64,000 bases of DNA, from the NCBI RefSeq assembly GCF_028401415.2, contig NZ_CP171821.2, forward strand, positions 868,001 to 932,000, read 5' to 3'. How positions within the stretch are numbered: position 1 is the stretch's first letter; each line of letters starts with the position of its first letter. The translations under genes and the position numbers were made by a program. The notes below the pieces were generated by a model. It saw only the letters and a program-made list of their open reading frames with translations. It searched no databases and was not told where the DNA came from. This document shows, piece by piece, positions 9,855 to 18,690 of the stretch. This DNA comes from Glaciecola sp028401415. GTDB taxonomy: Bacteria > Pseudomonadota > Gammaproteobacteria > Enterobacterales > Alteromonadaceae.

Positions 9855-9918
9855 AGTTGCCTTACGCCTTCTAATATATTTACTTCCGTACTCGCGCTTG
9901 AGCACCTAGTATGCTTAG

Positions 9919-10761
9919 CTACTCAGATAAATCAATCATATCATCGCGCAAGTCGTTAAGCTCTCTAATAAAATGCTGACGTTGCTTATCGGTACTCAAG
10001 CTGAAAACAGTGAGTAAGAACTCTTTCGTTTTCTCTTCATTTCGGTCGCTCGCTGCCAACATATCTTCAGAGCGAAATACTTCGGGGTTAGTGGCTAATT
10101 CAAGCATAGTGTTCTCAAACTGCTCCCCCCTATCTTCCATAACAAAGGCCTGACGCATGGCTTGTTGATAGTCTCGCTTGTACTTTATCCAGTGCATTCT
10201 GGTTGATTCAAAATTACCGTAGCTGTTTCTGACAAAATCTTTTTGCTCAGTAGTTAGGCGCCCTAAATAGTCTTCCAGATTATCAAAATTTCGATCAATC
10301 CAGTCGTCTTTCCTTCGCTTTTCACTTCGCTCTTGTCTTTCTAACCACTCTTCTTCATCCTCAACATTTTCTTTTTCTAGTGCAGCAAAAAAGAAGGTGA
10401 TTTGTTCCTCATCGAGCGTTTTTGCCAATTCCACCAAGCCGGGTGCAACGTGAGCACGCGCACGATGCCAATGGTCTCTTGCTTTGTCTTGATGATAGGC
10501 CATGCGATCAATACTAATGTTTTGCGTAGCGATATCAGATGCTAACTCTTCTAAGTGCGCCTGATACTTAGGTAATTCACTTTGTTTATGCCAGCTTTGC
10601 CACGATGCAATATAGTCGTCGAACATTATCTTTTGGTCTTTATTGAACTCGACATAATCATCGATATACCAATACACTAGCCAGCTAATGTTGTTGTATG
10701 CGAACTTGGTTGAGCATCCTGCTAGCAAAAATACCGCGGCTAACACTATTATTTTTTTCAT
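9919..10761 (-). CDS. DUF6279 family lipoprotein
   Basis: A 280-residue lipoprotein with a short signal peptide ending in the lipobox LLAGC (lipidated Cys about 16). The mature part is almost entirely helical and rich in Trp, Asp, Glu and Arg, with the YNNISWLVYWYIDDYV segment typical of DUF6279. It is envelope-located with unknown function, and divergent from pfkA. Confidence 0.8.
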   Translation of the reverse strand: MKKIIVLAAVFLLAGCSTKFAYNNISWLVYWYIDDYVEFNKDQKIMFDDYIASWQSWHKQSELPKYQAHLEELASDIATQNISIDRMAYHQDKARDHWHRARAHVAPGLVELAKTLDEEQITFFFAALEKENVEDEEEWLERQERSEKRRKDDWIDRNFDNLEDYLGRLTTEQKDFVRNSYGNFESTRMHWIKYKRDYQQAMRQAFVMEDRGEQFENTMLELATNPEVFRSEDMLAASDRNEEKTKEFLLTVFSLSTDKQRQHFIRELNDLRDDMIDLSE

Positions 10762-10829
10762 GCGGCTATATTCCTACAATCTGAATTTGTTATGCTTACA
10801 TACGACATCGATAATAAAAAAGGTTCTCA

Positions 10830-11825
10830 ATGAGTGTGAAGAAAATAGCAGTATTAACTTCTGGTGGTGACGCCCCCGGCATGAACGCCTGTATTCGCGC
10901 AGTATATTTAGCCGCTCGCCATGAAGGAATTGAAGTCATCGGCTACCAACACGGTTACAACGGATTGCTTAAACAGGATTATGTTGAATTTACACACAAA
11001 GATATCAGAAACCTTATTCAGCGAGGTGGCACAGTCCTCTTCAGTGCGCGCTGTGAGAAGTTCCGCAAAGAGGAGCATCGACAAAAAGCAGCAGACCATC
11101 TAAGCGAACTCGGAGTCGACGGCCTGATTGTGATTGGCGGTGACGGTTCATTTAAAGGCGCAGAACTACTACAACAGCTTTGGGATAAGCCCGTAATAGG
11201 CGTACCTGGCACTATTGATAACGATATTGCCGGCACCGACTACACCATTGGCTATCATACGGCCATCCAAACTGCGGTTGAAAGCATTGATAAAGTTCGC
11301 GATACAGCAGATGCCTTCGAACGAGTTTTTATCGTTGAAGTAATGGGGCGCGAAGCAGGTTTTATCGCACTTAATTCTGCTATAGCCGCGGGCGCCGACC
11401 ATGTTGTCCTTCCCGAGACCTTTGAATCCGCCGGAGACGAGATAGTTAAGATTCTCGATAAACTCGACCAGCGCAGAAAGAACCACGCTAACAGCAGCCA
11501 TATTGTGGTTATCACCGAAAACCTCTGGCCTGGCGGCTTAGATATTTTGCGTGACTCCTTACAAACAGAGACCGGCCTAGAAACGCGAGTATTGACCATA
11601 GGACATGTGCAACGCGGTGGCTCCCCCGTTTGGCAAGACCGTATTCTCGCATCCAAGCTTGGTGCATATGCAGTCGAAATGGTGGTTAACGATGAACGCG
11701 GACTTATGGCCGGGATTCGTCATCGTTATCCTGAAGCGGTTCCCTTGGAAAATAGCCGTGAAGATCTAAAACCGCTGAATCACTATTCCATCAGTATGCT
11801 CGATAAAATGACACTGCTGGATTAG
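10830..11825 (+). CDS. pfkA: ATP-dependent 6-phosphofructokinase
   Basis: The 331 residues fit the bacterial PfkA family, which phosphorylates fructose 6-phosphate to the 1,6-bisphosphate in glycolysis. Visible motifs are TSGGDAPGMNA at the N-terminus, GGDGS (103-107) and PGTIDND with catalytic Asp130. The Gly in these two motifs, instead of Asp and Lys, marks the ATP-dependent rather than the PPi-dependent type. MGREAGF and HVQRGG substrate motifs are also present. It is monocistronic. Confidence 0.96.
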   Translation: MSVKKIAVLTSGGDAPGMNACIRAVYLAARHEGIEVIGYQHGYNGLLKQDYVEFTHKDIRNLIQRGGTVLFSARCEKFRKEEHRQKAADHLSELGVDGLIVIGGDGSFKGAELLQQLWDKPVIGVPGTIDNDIAGTDYTIGYHTAIQTAVESIDKVRDTADAFERVFIVEVMGREAGFIALNSAIAAGADHVVLPETFESAGDEIVKILDKLDQRRKNHANSSHIVVITENLWPGGLDILRDSLQTETGLETRVLTIGHVQRGGSPVWQDRILASKLGAYAVEMVVNDERGLMAGIRHRYPEAVPLENSREDLKPLNHYSISMLDKMTLLD

Positions 11826-11844
11826 GCACTTAGGCCGACGCTCG

Positions 11845-12198
11845 CTAAGGCGTCTGAAAAAGTGGCCAAAACGCCGCCAAAAATACAAACACGATAATCA
11901 AAATTGCACAACCGTAGCCCAAAAACGCGGCATTTTGAGCGGCTCTCATAAAACGAATGGATTGCCGCATGCTTGCATTGAGTGATAAAAGAAAAAGCAC
12001 CGCTAAACACAAGGCCAACACTATCCAAAATCTAAATGTCGGCATTACCCACGCTAGCCATTCAGGCGCTTGATAGTTAAAGCCTTGTTGAATATCTTGG
12101 AATGGTGTCAGCATGTACAGTGATAGCGCCCAAGCAAGGATTATTGCAAGAGCTGAAATGAGTAGCATAATACTCAAGTGGTTTTTTGAAGGTTCCAT
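11845..12198 (-). CDS. hypothetical membrane protein
   Basis: A 117-residue protein with about three hydrophobic helices (residues 10-32, 54-78, 90-112). ATG at 12198 is chosen because GGAAT precedes it. No family is recognised. It is convergent with pfkA. Confidence 0.55.
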   Translation of the reverse strand: MEPSKNHLSIMLLISALAIILAWALSLYMLTPFQDIQQGFNYQAPEWLAWVMPTFRFWIVLALCLAVLFLLSLNASMRQSIRFMRAAQNAAFLGYGCAILIIVFVFLAAFWPLFQTP

Positions 12199-12309
12199 TT
12201 TTATTCCAATCAACAATACAGGCTACATACATTTCATTTGGCGACATTTGCAATAACGATTTGTCATCTTTTGTTCATGTCCGCTGTCCACGTTACCACA
12301 GCCCGTCTA

Positions 12310-12396
12310 TCAAAGTGTGACAAAGCCCAATACGATAATAGTAAATAATGACGCACTTGCCACCACTAGAGTGGCCAATAAACAAATGAGCCCCAT
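12310..12396 (-). CDS. possible 28-residue membrane peptide
   Basis: A tiny frame (MGLICLLATL then LVVASASLFT-type hydrophobic residues) directly downstream of the hydrolase stop and in the same frame. Almost every residue is hydrophobic, consistent with one membrane helix. There is no clear ribosome site, so it may be chance. Confidence 0.25.
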   Translation of the reverse strand: MGLICLLATLVVASASLFTIIVLGFVTL

Positions 12397-12423
12397 TCCA
12401 AATACTTTCCATCCAGATTGAAA

Positions 12424-13020
12424 TCAATTAGCATGCGATTCTGCTATTCCGCTTTTTATCATTTGCTGACTCGCCACTATTTGTTTTAAGGCCATTAACT
12501 CGCTGTTGTATCCGCGTGCATTAAAATTAGCAGAGCATGCATTCATAAAACCATGAAGATATGAAACCTGTCTGATAGACGTGTTCTGGGTGTCTGAAAG
12601 CTTTGCAATAAGATCCCCTATCAAAAAATGATCTTCCATTTTAGGAAACACTAATTCCACGGGAAAGCGTGGCGTTACTTCTGTGTTGTTTCTGATTTGC
12701 GAACCATAATAACAAACGGCCCTACTGATATTTAGTAAATCGCGGTTGCCCGATACATTCCAAATTGCGCTTGCGCCTGCGCTAAAGCCAATAAGCAAAG
12801 TTTCACTATTGAAGGTTTTTAGTTTCTCTTTAAGGACGGTAGTAAAAGTGGCTAAGCCAATATGCTGACTGAAATACTGATAGGCTTCTCTCTCACATGA
12901 GAATGTCATGTCTTGTGCATCATATGGGTCAACAATGTGTGCATCTGGAGAGATTTGGGTCGCGAGCGACTCAAGCTCTCGCGTTTTGCCGAAGATGTCA
13001 GATACACAAACGAATTGCAT
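12424..13020 (-). CDS. alpha/beta hydrolase, dienelactone hydrolase-like
   Basis: A 198-residue protein with the nucleophile-elbow-like GFSAGASAIW (about residues 88-97) and a late His in YLHGFMN that could complete a catalytic triad. The short length and single-domain layout fit dienelactone hydrolase-like esterases. The substrate is unknown. It heads a run of small minus-strand genes. Confidence 0.6.
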   Translation of the reverse strand: MQFVCVSDIFGKTRELESLATQISPDAHIVDPYDAQDMTFSCEREAYQYFSQHIGLATFTTVLKEKLKTFNSETLLIGFSAGASAIWNVSGNRDLLNISRAVCYYGSQIRNNTEVTPRFPVELVFPKMEDHFLIGDLIAKLSDTQNTSIRQVSYLHGFMNACSANFNARGYNSELMALKQIVASQQMIKSGIAESHAN

Positions 13021-13100
13021 AATAAATGTTTACTCTTCTCAGGACTTAATGTCTATGTTTGTGAGCAAATAATCGAGTTTGCCTATTACAGTGATCGTGT

Positions 13101-13637
13101 TCATTCGTCATCTGCCAAATATTCAAGATTATACTCGTCGATTAAGGTCACAAACTCTTCGCTATCGTTTAGTTCTAAATGGATTGATAATATAAGTGCC
13201 TTCCCTTTATCTGGGGGCTCATGAATTGCCGCGCTGACTGAAAAACTATATTCAGTCTCTACTTTTTTCTTCAAGGTGTCTTGAATCACTCGAAAGTTAT
13301 CGATGCCTTCATCAGATATTTTAAAGGTGTATTCTGTGTAGCTTCTTTCAGATGAAAAAAAGCCGGCTTCTGACATTCGCGCCTCTTCACTTAATAATTC
13401 TAATGGAAAATCGTATTTACGTAAGCCTTCAATTGAATCCGTTGACAGTGCAAGACGAGTATCCTCTAGATTGAGCATGTAGGGTGTCGAAACCTCTAGC
13501 TTGGTTCGAATTTGAGATGCATCGAGCTGCGCAAAGTCATTCTCATCAAATCCGCTGAATTTAAGCATAGTAGCGATTGGGATGTTGGCACAACCCGACG
13601 TAAATATAAGCATTAAAGCACAAACTGCTCTTCTCAT
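13101..13637 (-). CDS. hypothetical lipoprotein
   Basis: A 178-residue protein with a signal peptide ending in TSGC (likely lipidated Cys16), then a mixed alpha/beta mature part. Hydrophobic-polar alternation suggests a small beta-sheet domain. No family is recognised. It is probably anchored in the envelope. Confidence 0.6.
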   Translation of the reverse strand: MRRAVCALMLIFTSGCANIPIATMLKFSGFDENDFAQLDASQIRTKLEVSTPYMLNLEDTRLALSTDSIEGLRKYDFPLELLSEEARMSEAGFFSSERSYTEYTFKISDEGIDNFRVIQDTLKKKVETEYSFSVSAAIHEPPDKGKALILSIHLELNDSEEFVTLIDEYNLEYLADDE

Positions 13638-13722
13638 TTCAGTCCCTTTATAGCATCAGTGCATATTTTCAGCATACGCAGGTATTTGATAAGCCTCACT
13701 TAGCTTAACGCTGACAACTGCT

Positions 13723-14178
13723 TCAAACTTGGCGTGTCATAAAAACGCTGTTGTCGTCTTTCACATAGTTGCCAAAAGGTTCGCAATAGTCGAAACCAAA
13801 TTTTAAATATAGTTTTCGCGCTGGCTCAAAAAAATCCATCGAACCGGTTTCCAGACTTAATCGCTTGAGACCGCTCTGTTTCGCAAAATCTATGATTTGA
13901 TTTAACAATGCCTGTGCGTAGCCCTTGCCTCTCTGAGTTTCTGATATCCGCATGGACTTGATTTCACCTATTTCATCTGACAACTGCATTACCGCGCCGC
14001 AGCCAACAAGTTCGTTATCATCCCATAGCGTCCAAAAAGAAATATTTGGGGCTTTCAATGATTCCATATCTAGTGCATGTTTGCTTTCTGGCGGCGATAC
14101 AGCCTGCATATCGTCTATATGAGCAGCAAGAAACGCTTCTATTCTAGGGTCGCTTAAATCGTCCAATTTGATTTTCAT
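13723..14178 (-). CDS. GNAT family N-acetyltransferase
   Basis: A 151-residue single GNAT domain. The acetyl-CoA pyrophosphate-binding motif A reads RISETQRGKGYAQALL (about 78-93), and motif B ends in YLKFGFDYCEPFG. It probably acetylates a small amine or a protein N-terminus. It resembles integron-borne GNATs but has no recognisable attC nearby. Confidence 0.85.
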   Translation of the reverse strand: MKIKLDDLSDPRIEAFLAAHIDDMQAVSPPESKHALDMESLKAPNISFWTLWDDNELVGCGAVMQLSDEIGEIKSMRISETQRGKGYAQALLNQIIDFAKQSGLKRLSLETGSMDFFEPARKLYLKFGFDYCEPFGNYVKDDNSVFMTRQV

Positions 14179-14222
14179 GAGTGCCTAATCTTATTGCACC
14201 GAATGCAAATGCTCACAACGCA

Positions 14223-14780
14223 CTACTGGGAGGCGGAATACGGGTTTTCCGCCAAAAGATAAGAGCGCAAGTCAGCCTTTTGCGGCTGAGCATCCAACCA
14301 TTGCTTGATCTCTTTAATCTTTTGGTAATTATCTATACCAAATTTTTCTTCGTATATTTCAGCGAAATTATTCGAGGCGCTCTGCTCACGAATTTTGTTT
14401 TGCCATTGCTGAGTGACAACATTGTTTAATGTACCAGCAATTCCCTCTGCCTTAAGCAATTCCCATTCGCCTTTATCTAACCAAATTCCAGCAACAGAGC
14501 TACTAAAATCAATTCGATGGCTAGTTTGCGCAGTGACTTTTAGCTTTCTCATAATCAAGCCAGTAATTGGACACAACATGGCGGAAGCGGTCTCGGATAC
14601 CTCGTCTTCTGACCACTGTGACGGTTGCGAAAATTGATATTCTGGATTCTGCTCTTTCCAGCTAACAAAATCCTCAACGAGTATCCAGTTACCGCCACAA
14701 TTAGTGCAGGTATGGGCTCTAAACTGACCGTCGATAAAACTTGGACGAAGTACGCCATTTTTACAACTTGTGCAATTCAT
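14223..14780 (-). CDS. zinc-ribbon (TFIIB-type) protein
   Basis: A 185-residue protein that opens with MNCTSCKNG and CTNCGGNW, two CxxC pairs forming a TFIIB-like zinc ribbon. A second CPITG half-motif appears near residue 70. The rest is soluble and helical. Its function in this family is not established. Confidence 0.7.
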   Translation of the reverse strand: MNCTSCKNGVLRPSFIDGQFRAHTCTNCGGNWILVEDFVSWKEQNPEYQFSQPSQWSEDEVSETASAMLCPITGLIMRKLKVTAQTSHRIDFSSSVAGIWLDKGEWELLKAEGIAGTLNNVVTQQWQNKIREQSASNNFAEIYEEKFGIDNYQKIKEIKQWLDAQPQKADLRSYLLAENPYSASQ

Positions 14781-14860
14781 TATTTCTCCTTAATTACTGC
14801 TATTTCCTTAAAATTTGGTGAGTTCATAAACTTTGAACGTCAAAACAAAGACCCTAAGCA

Positions 14861-15283
14861 TTAGTCGGTAATTGTTAGGTATCTCGACAAGTAATCCATC
14901 ATTTTTTCTTCATCGTTTTTAGAAAAAAGCCTCAAATAAATTACCGCTATGTTGTCGTGATTATCTACAAGATGAATAATATCGTTATTTATGACAGAAC
15001 GCTCGAAATTTAAATCAAGAAGGTCTACTTCCGCCACCCCGCCTAGCTCAGTCACATAGGTCACTTTACTGTCTATAAATTCCACTTCAAGTAGCCAGTA
15101 CTTGAAACAGATAATGATAAAGTAACACGCCATACAAAGGGAAATGATAAGCAAACTCGCATACTTAAACGTGTCTGAAAAACCATAATTTCCCGCAAAG
15201 AGAAGCACCAGCGAAAAAGCAAGCAGGGGTAATGTGTTGTAGAAACTATATAGATGAAGCTGAGGCTTTACTTTAAGGTGCAC
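14861..15283 (-). CDS. hypothetical membrane protein
   Basis: A 140-residue protein with a GTG start and two membrane helices (about 15-33 and 40-62), then a soluble C-terminal domain of beta/alpha type. The layout resembles small PH-like membrane proteins, but the family is not recognised. Confidence 0.5.
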   Translation of the reverse strand: MHLKVKPQLHLYSFYNTLPLLAFSLVLLFAGNYGFSDTFKYASLLIISLCMACYFIIICFKYWLLEVEFIDSKVTYVTELGGVAEVDLLDLNFERSVINNDIIHLVDNHDNIAVIYLRLFSKNDEEKMMDYLSRYLTITD

Positions 15284-15490
15284 AATAGCGTTCTACCTAC
15301 TCAATGTTTAATCTAAGACGCATTCTACTGCTAAAATCTCATATACATGATGTTGATTTATTTCTTTATGTCAGCAGCGCCTGTATATCTTTTTACGCTG
15401 GGCTTTAGATATGTAAGCGCCCCGTCTACTGCTAGGCCTTTAAGCCTGCTTTCGTATTCAACATATCTGAACAAGCCACAACATCAAACG

Positions 15491-15817
15491 CTAAGCATTT
15501 ACTGACTGTTGTATTAAGTCCTCAAGATAGGGAAAGTCGACATCACTGGCGTTTTTATAATTAATATGTCGTCTGTACTTTCCGTTACCGCTTAGTTGTT
15601 TTTTGGGGTCGTTTAAACTTGCGCCTTTGCTGAATGATAATTGCACATGTTCAGCGTAAGTAAATACGCCACAAAACTGCCCTTCTTTTTCATCTGGCTT
15701 TACTGTAAAGAGCGTCCCACCGTATTTTGCATAGCTGGTGCAATCGGGAACGACTCGCTTTACGAACTCTTCCAGCTCATTTGCCAATGAAACCAGATTG
15801 AGTGCTTGAGTGCTCAC
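15491..15817 (-). CDS. DUF1801 family protein
   Basis: A 108-residue protein with a GTG start. The YAKYGGTLFTV and FCGVFTYAEHVQLSF segments resemble the DUF1801/YdhG-like fold. It is soluble. A second, unrelated-looking DUF1801 gene lies in the integron at 31577-31975. Confidence 0.65.
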   Translation of the reverse strand: MSTQALNLVSLANELEEFVKRVVPDCTSYAKYGGTLFTVKPDEKEGQFCGVFTYAEHVQLSFSKGASLNDPKKQLSGNGKYRRHINYKNASDVDFPYLEDLIQQSVNA

Positions 15818-15920
15818 AATGTTATTTACCTCACGAGTGCTTATAGATGCGCCAGCGCACCAAATTTTTTTCTAAAAATACGGCAATTTGAAGCGACATT
15901 CCAGATAGTTGGATGACTAT

Positions 15921-16421
15921 CTACAATAGCTTGTCATGCGGATTTAAGAAAAACATTTTTTTCCAACCTTGAGTTTCGGTTGTTGCCAGCCAAGGTATGG
16001 GAATGAGTGACAATATTGAATAGTGAATATGCGCTTGTTTGCCCTTTGCGTTACCCGAGTCGCCTAATTGTCCAATAACAGTTCCTGCGTCAACATACTC
16101 ACCCGCGGAAACAGAATAGCTGTCTAAGTGCGCATAATAATGAATTCGCCATTTAGGGCCTAACACCGCAACCACGTTTCCGCCTTTACTCAAATTACCG
16201 GTATACACAACAAAACCGTTTGTAGCAGACAAAGTGGGCGTTCCTTTTTTCCCAAATATATCAATGCCTTTATGCACCCCCGAACTTCCCCAAGGCTCGT
16301 ACCAAAACGTATTATGATTCCAATCGGACGAGCTTGCACCTTGGACAGGAATTTGCATCTTTTCTGGTATCAACATTCCGAGCAAAACAATTGCTAGCAG
16401 CAAGGACAATGCATACTTCAT
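15921..16421 (-). CDS. M23 family metallopeptidase
   Basis: A 166-residue protein with an N-terminal membrane or signal segment and a LytM/M23 domain. The zinc ligands appear as HKGIDIFG (HxxxD) and HIHY (HxH) near the C-terminus. It probably cleaves peptidoglycan cross-bridges in the periplasm. It is short for the family, lacking coiled-coil or LysM parts. Confidence 0.85.
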   Translation of the reverse strand: MKYALSLLLAIVLLGMLIPEKMQIPVQGASSSDWNHNTFWYEPWGSSGVHKGIDIFGKKGTPTLSATNGFVVYTGNLSKGGNVVAVLGPKWRIHYYAHLDSYSVSAGEYVDAGTVIGQLGDSGNAKGKQAHIHYSILSLIPIPWLATTETQGWKKMFFLNPHDKLL

Positions 16422-16476
16422 GGTTTCACTCTACTGATTTGAGGCGTATTAGACACTCTGGTATCGCTGCAACTCT

Positions 16477-16653
16477 TCATTGGTTATTTGAACCACAGCA
16501 TTTTTTGTATTTTCGTCGACTGTTGCATGGGCAAGGAGCATTACGACCAATTTTTTCAGTAGCACGTTTTATGGGCGTTTGAACCGGACAACAGTCAGGA
16601 TTGCTACAGCAAATGTCTTGCGATTGCGTTTTGGTATCGTTTGATTGCTTCAT
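16477..16653 (-). CDS. small SEC-C motif protein
   Basis: A 58-residue protein with a C-terminal SEC-C zinc-binding motif, IGRNAPCPCNSRRKYKKCCG, the metal-binding tail also found at the end of SecA. Two extra Cys pairs lie upstream (ICCSNPDCC). It probably binds zinc and is cytosolic; its partner is unknown. Confidence 0.75.
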   Translation of the reverse strand: MKQSNDTKTQSQDICCSNPDCCPVQTPIKRATEKIGRNAPCPCNSRRKYKKCCGSNNQ

Positions 16654-16829
16654 CTTTTATTGAATACCTAATTTAAGTGAAAGTGCAATTAGCTTAGGCT
16701 CGATGGTGCAGAGCTTGTAACAATCTGATTAGGATACTGATAGACCATACTTATCTTTAAGAGGATGCTATATAGCGCTAATGGAGACAAGTCGCGAATC
16801 ATGCGAAATACTGAATATTTCATTAAACA

Positions 16830-17195
16830 CTATTCACGCTCATATCCCATAAATGTAAACCATTGGATCCTTTCTTCTTTAAGCGCTTCAGGCAGCAGTA
16901 TAAACGCCCAACGCCGTTCAGCGACCTGCGTATCACTAAAAATTAAATCCTCGCATACCAAATCCCTAATCGCATGTTTAAGCGCTAGATTGCCGTTAAT
17001 ATAAAATTTGTTCAAGATTTGAAATGCATCAGTGACTATGTCCTTTTCTAAGTTATCAATTTTCTGCTGTATAAACTTTCCAAAAACAGCAAGCTCGAGG
17101 CTGAGTAAACCCTGCTCTTGACTAATATGCACTCGCAACTCTGGATATTTCTCTTTTACTTCCTTGATGAATTGACTTCTATGTGCTTTTTTCAT
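16830..17195 (-). CDS. hypothetical protein
   Basis: A 121-residue soluble protein from ATG at 17195; a GTG at 17213 is an alternative. The helical body contains KEVKEKYPELRVHI near the start and a conserved-looking AERRWAFILLPEALKEE segment near the end. I do not recognise a function. Confidence 0.5.
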   Translation of the reverse strand: MKKAHRSQFIKEVKEKYPELRVHISQEQGLLSLELAVFGKFIQQKIDNLEKDIVTDAFQILNKFYINGNLALKHAIRDLVCEDLIFSDTQVAERRWAFILLPEALKEERIQWFTFMGYERE

Positions 17196-17396
17196 AGACC
17201 CGGTTTGATTCACTGTTTAGTCACTTGTTAAGTTTCGTACTCATAATATGTTCACGGCAAAGAACAGAAACCGCTACGTCCGTTTCATTCTGTTTCTATA
17301 TTGTCAGGATCTGGCTGTCGGTATATCTCGATTTACGCATAAAAACTCCTTCGTTTTAGTTTAACGGGAATTTCTACTTAAAACTGCTCCGACTTT

Positions 17397-17696
17397 TTGG
17401 GGGGATTACACTGGCGACAATGGCGAAAGCCACGCACCAAAATAAGAAGATTAATGAAATTAGGTGTGCGTGTTCAGGCCGCAGTGGCTTGTGGCTTAAC
17501 CAGCAAAGGACCATGGCGCAGCGCTAAATCCCCTGGGATCAACCAAGCTTTATCGCTTGATTATTTGTCATCGGAAGGGCTTTATTCGCTGCGTGATGGG
17601 TGGATTGCACTTCACCATCCTAAGTGAAACGCCCTGTGCGGAGGCGCATGCAGGGTGTTGTGGGGGCTAAGGGTTAGAGACCCGTGGCTACCCGAT
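17397..17696 (+). mobile_element. 3' remnant of a group II intron
   Basis: The frame 17397-17627 encodes only the last ~75 residues of a group II intron maturase (WRQWRKPRTKIRRL ... SLRDGWIALHHP). It is followed by intron-like RNA sequence ending in the typical CTACCCGAT 3' terminus at about 17696. The 5' part of the intron and the reverse-transcriptase core are missing. It is unrelated to the three IIC introns in the array and lies on the opposite strand. It abuts the stop codon of the last cassette gene, where an attC would be expected. Confidence 0.75.
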
Positions 17697-17992
17697 TAGT
17701 TTTCAAGCCGGCCAATCCAATAGTTGGGCTTTTGATGAGTGCAGGCAATTGCTACCACTAGAATAGAATCTTGCCTTATTTGATACACCACAGAATAGGG
17801 AAATCTATGGAGCAAGCATCTGTGGGTAAAAGAACCTGCTTTTTGCCAAGCCATCGGGTTAACCGTAATCCTTGTCACAGTTAATTCTAGCTCTTCTATA
17901 AATCGGCTACCTAAGCCTTGATATATATCTTCATAATATTCAAACGCGTCGTCTAATTCCGCAACCGCAACCTCAAGAAACTCAATATTCAT
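17696..17992 (-). CDS. ParE/RelE family toxin
   Basis: A 98-residue protein with the ParE-like fold signature: N-terminal AVAELDDAFEYYEDI helix, central RHRF-type stretch LLHRFPYSVVYQI, and the HQKPNYW ending. ParE toxins poison gyrase; RelE relatives cut mRNA. The exact target is not determinable. Its start overlaps the antitoxin stop (ATGA). Its own stop coincides with the end of the group II remnant. Confidence 0.82.
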   Translation of the reverse strand: MNIEFLEVAVAELDDAFEYYEDIYQGLGSRFIEELELTVTRITVNPMAWQKAGSFTHRCLLHRFPYSVVYQIRQDSILVVAIACTHQKPNYWIGRLEN

Positions 17993-18204
17993 TTATACTT
18001 TTTCAATACTTCTGGAAATGATTTTGAGCTTATTTCATTGTTTTCATATGCTAAAACTCTGGCATCCGCTTCTTTCGCCCAAACTTCATTTATTTCGTCG
18101 TTTGGTGCATTAAGGCTTTGCAAAAGTTGCTCGACTAATGCTACTCGCTCATTGGTTGAAAGGGCTAAAGCGTCATTTACTAATTCTTTGCTAATTTGAG
18201 TCAT
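17989..18204 (-). CDS. addiction module antitoxin (RelB/ParD-type)
   Basis: A 71-residue antitoxin-like protein with ALALSTNERVALVEQLLQSL, typical of the short antidote family paired with ParE/RelE toxins. ATG at 18204 follows AAAGGAG; the longer frame to 18237 is rejected. It is coupled to the toxin by a 4-base overlap. It is the last cassette of the array. Confidence 0.8.
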   Translation of the reverse strand: MTQISKELVNDALALSTNERVALVEQLLQSLNAPNDEINEVWAKEADARVLAYENNEISSKSFPEVLKKYK

Positions 18205-18265
18205 AATTAATTCTCCTTTCGATATTAAGCATACCATTGAAAAGGGCTAAATTGTATCCAGTAAA

Positions 18266-18327
18266 ACTAACACTAAGCTAAGGGGCACAAACATGGCGCT
18301 ATACTCCGAAGGAGCGCCTTGTTATGT
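18266..18327 (-). repeat. attC, truncated
   Basis: The R'/L' side (CTAACACTAAGCTAAGGGGC) and the R'' GTTATG end are present. Compared with the related site at 32503, the second arm of the central hairpin is missing. Confidence 0.7.
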
Positions 18328-18663
18328 GCTGCGCTTGGTTTTTATTAAAAGCACAATTGCAGTTATTACGTGGAAGAATAACCCCAAGAAAAACCACAAC
18401 AGTGCACTACGACCGCTTGTTTTTGCCCACCATGCACAGAAAAAAGCAAACAAGACAATGGCTATACCACTATTTTTTATGGTTTCTTGCAGCTTTGATA
18501 TATCTGATTCGGCTTGAGTTTGAGCGAACTCCAATTGCGCTACTTTGGTTTGAAGTTGGCTAACCTTGTTTTCCAATTCTGAAATGGTTGATTGCTCTGA
18601 TGCAAAAACCAAACTTTGGAAGCTAAAGACCATTACTAGCATTAATAAGAACTTGCATTTCAT
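18322..18663 (-). CDS. cassette membrane protein with coiled coil
   Basis: A 113-residue protein from ATG at 18663 (GGAG upstream). It has a signal peptide cut near VFA-SEQ, a heptad coiled coil (about 20-60, ISELENKVSQLQTKVAQLE) and one or two C-terminal membrane helices. A spacer-anchor architecture is evident; the function is unknown. The stop lies inside its attC. Confidence 0.65.
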   Translation of the reverse strand: MKCKFLLMLVMVFSFQSLVFASEQSTISELENKVSQLQTKVAQLEFAQTQAESDISKLQETIKNSGIAIVLFAFFCAWWAKTSGRSALLWFFLGLFFHVITAIVLLIKTKRST

Positions 18664-18684
18664 TGCGTTAAATCTCCGTTGGCA

Positions 18685-18690
18685 CATAAC
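18685..18690 (-). repeat. attC, left fragment split by IS
   Basis: CATAAC here is the R' end of an attC whose remainder continues at 20562. The last three bases (AAC) are repeated on the far side of the IS. Confidence 0.75.

Noticed and set aside
9855..9905. N-terminal extension of the DMT transporter
   Set aside because: It adds a basic segment before the first membrane helix that is not seen in EamA proteins.
17397..17627. A complete 76-residue gene
   Set aside because: The sequence is clearly the C-terminal end of a group II intron maturase, so it is a fragment, not a gene.
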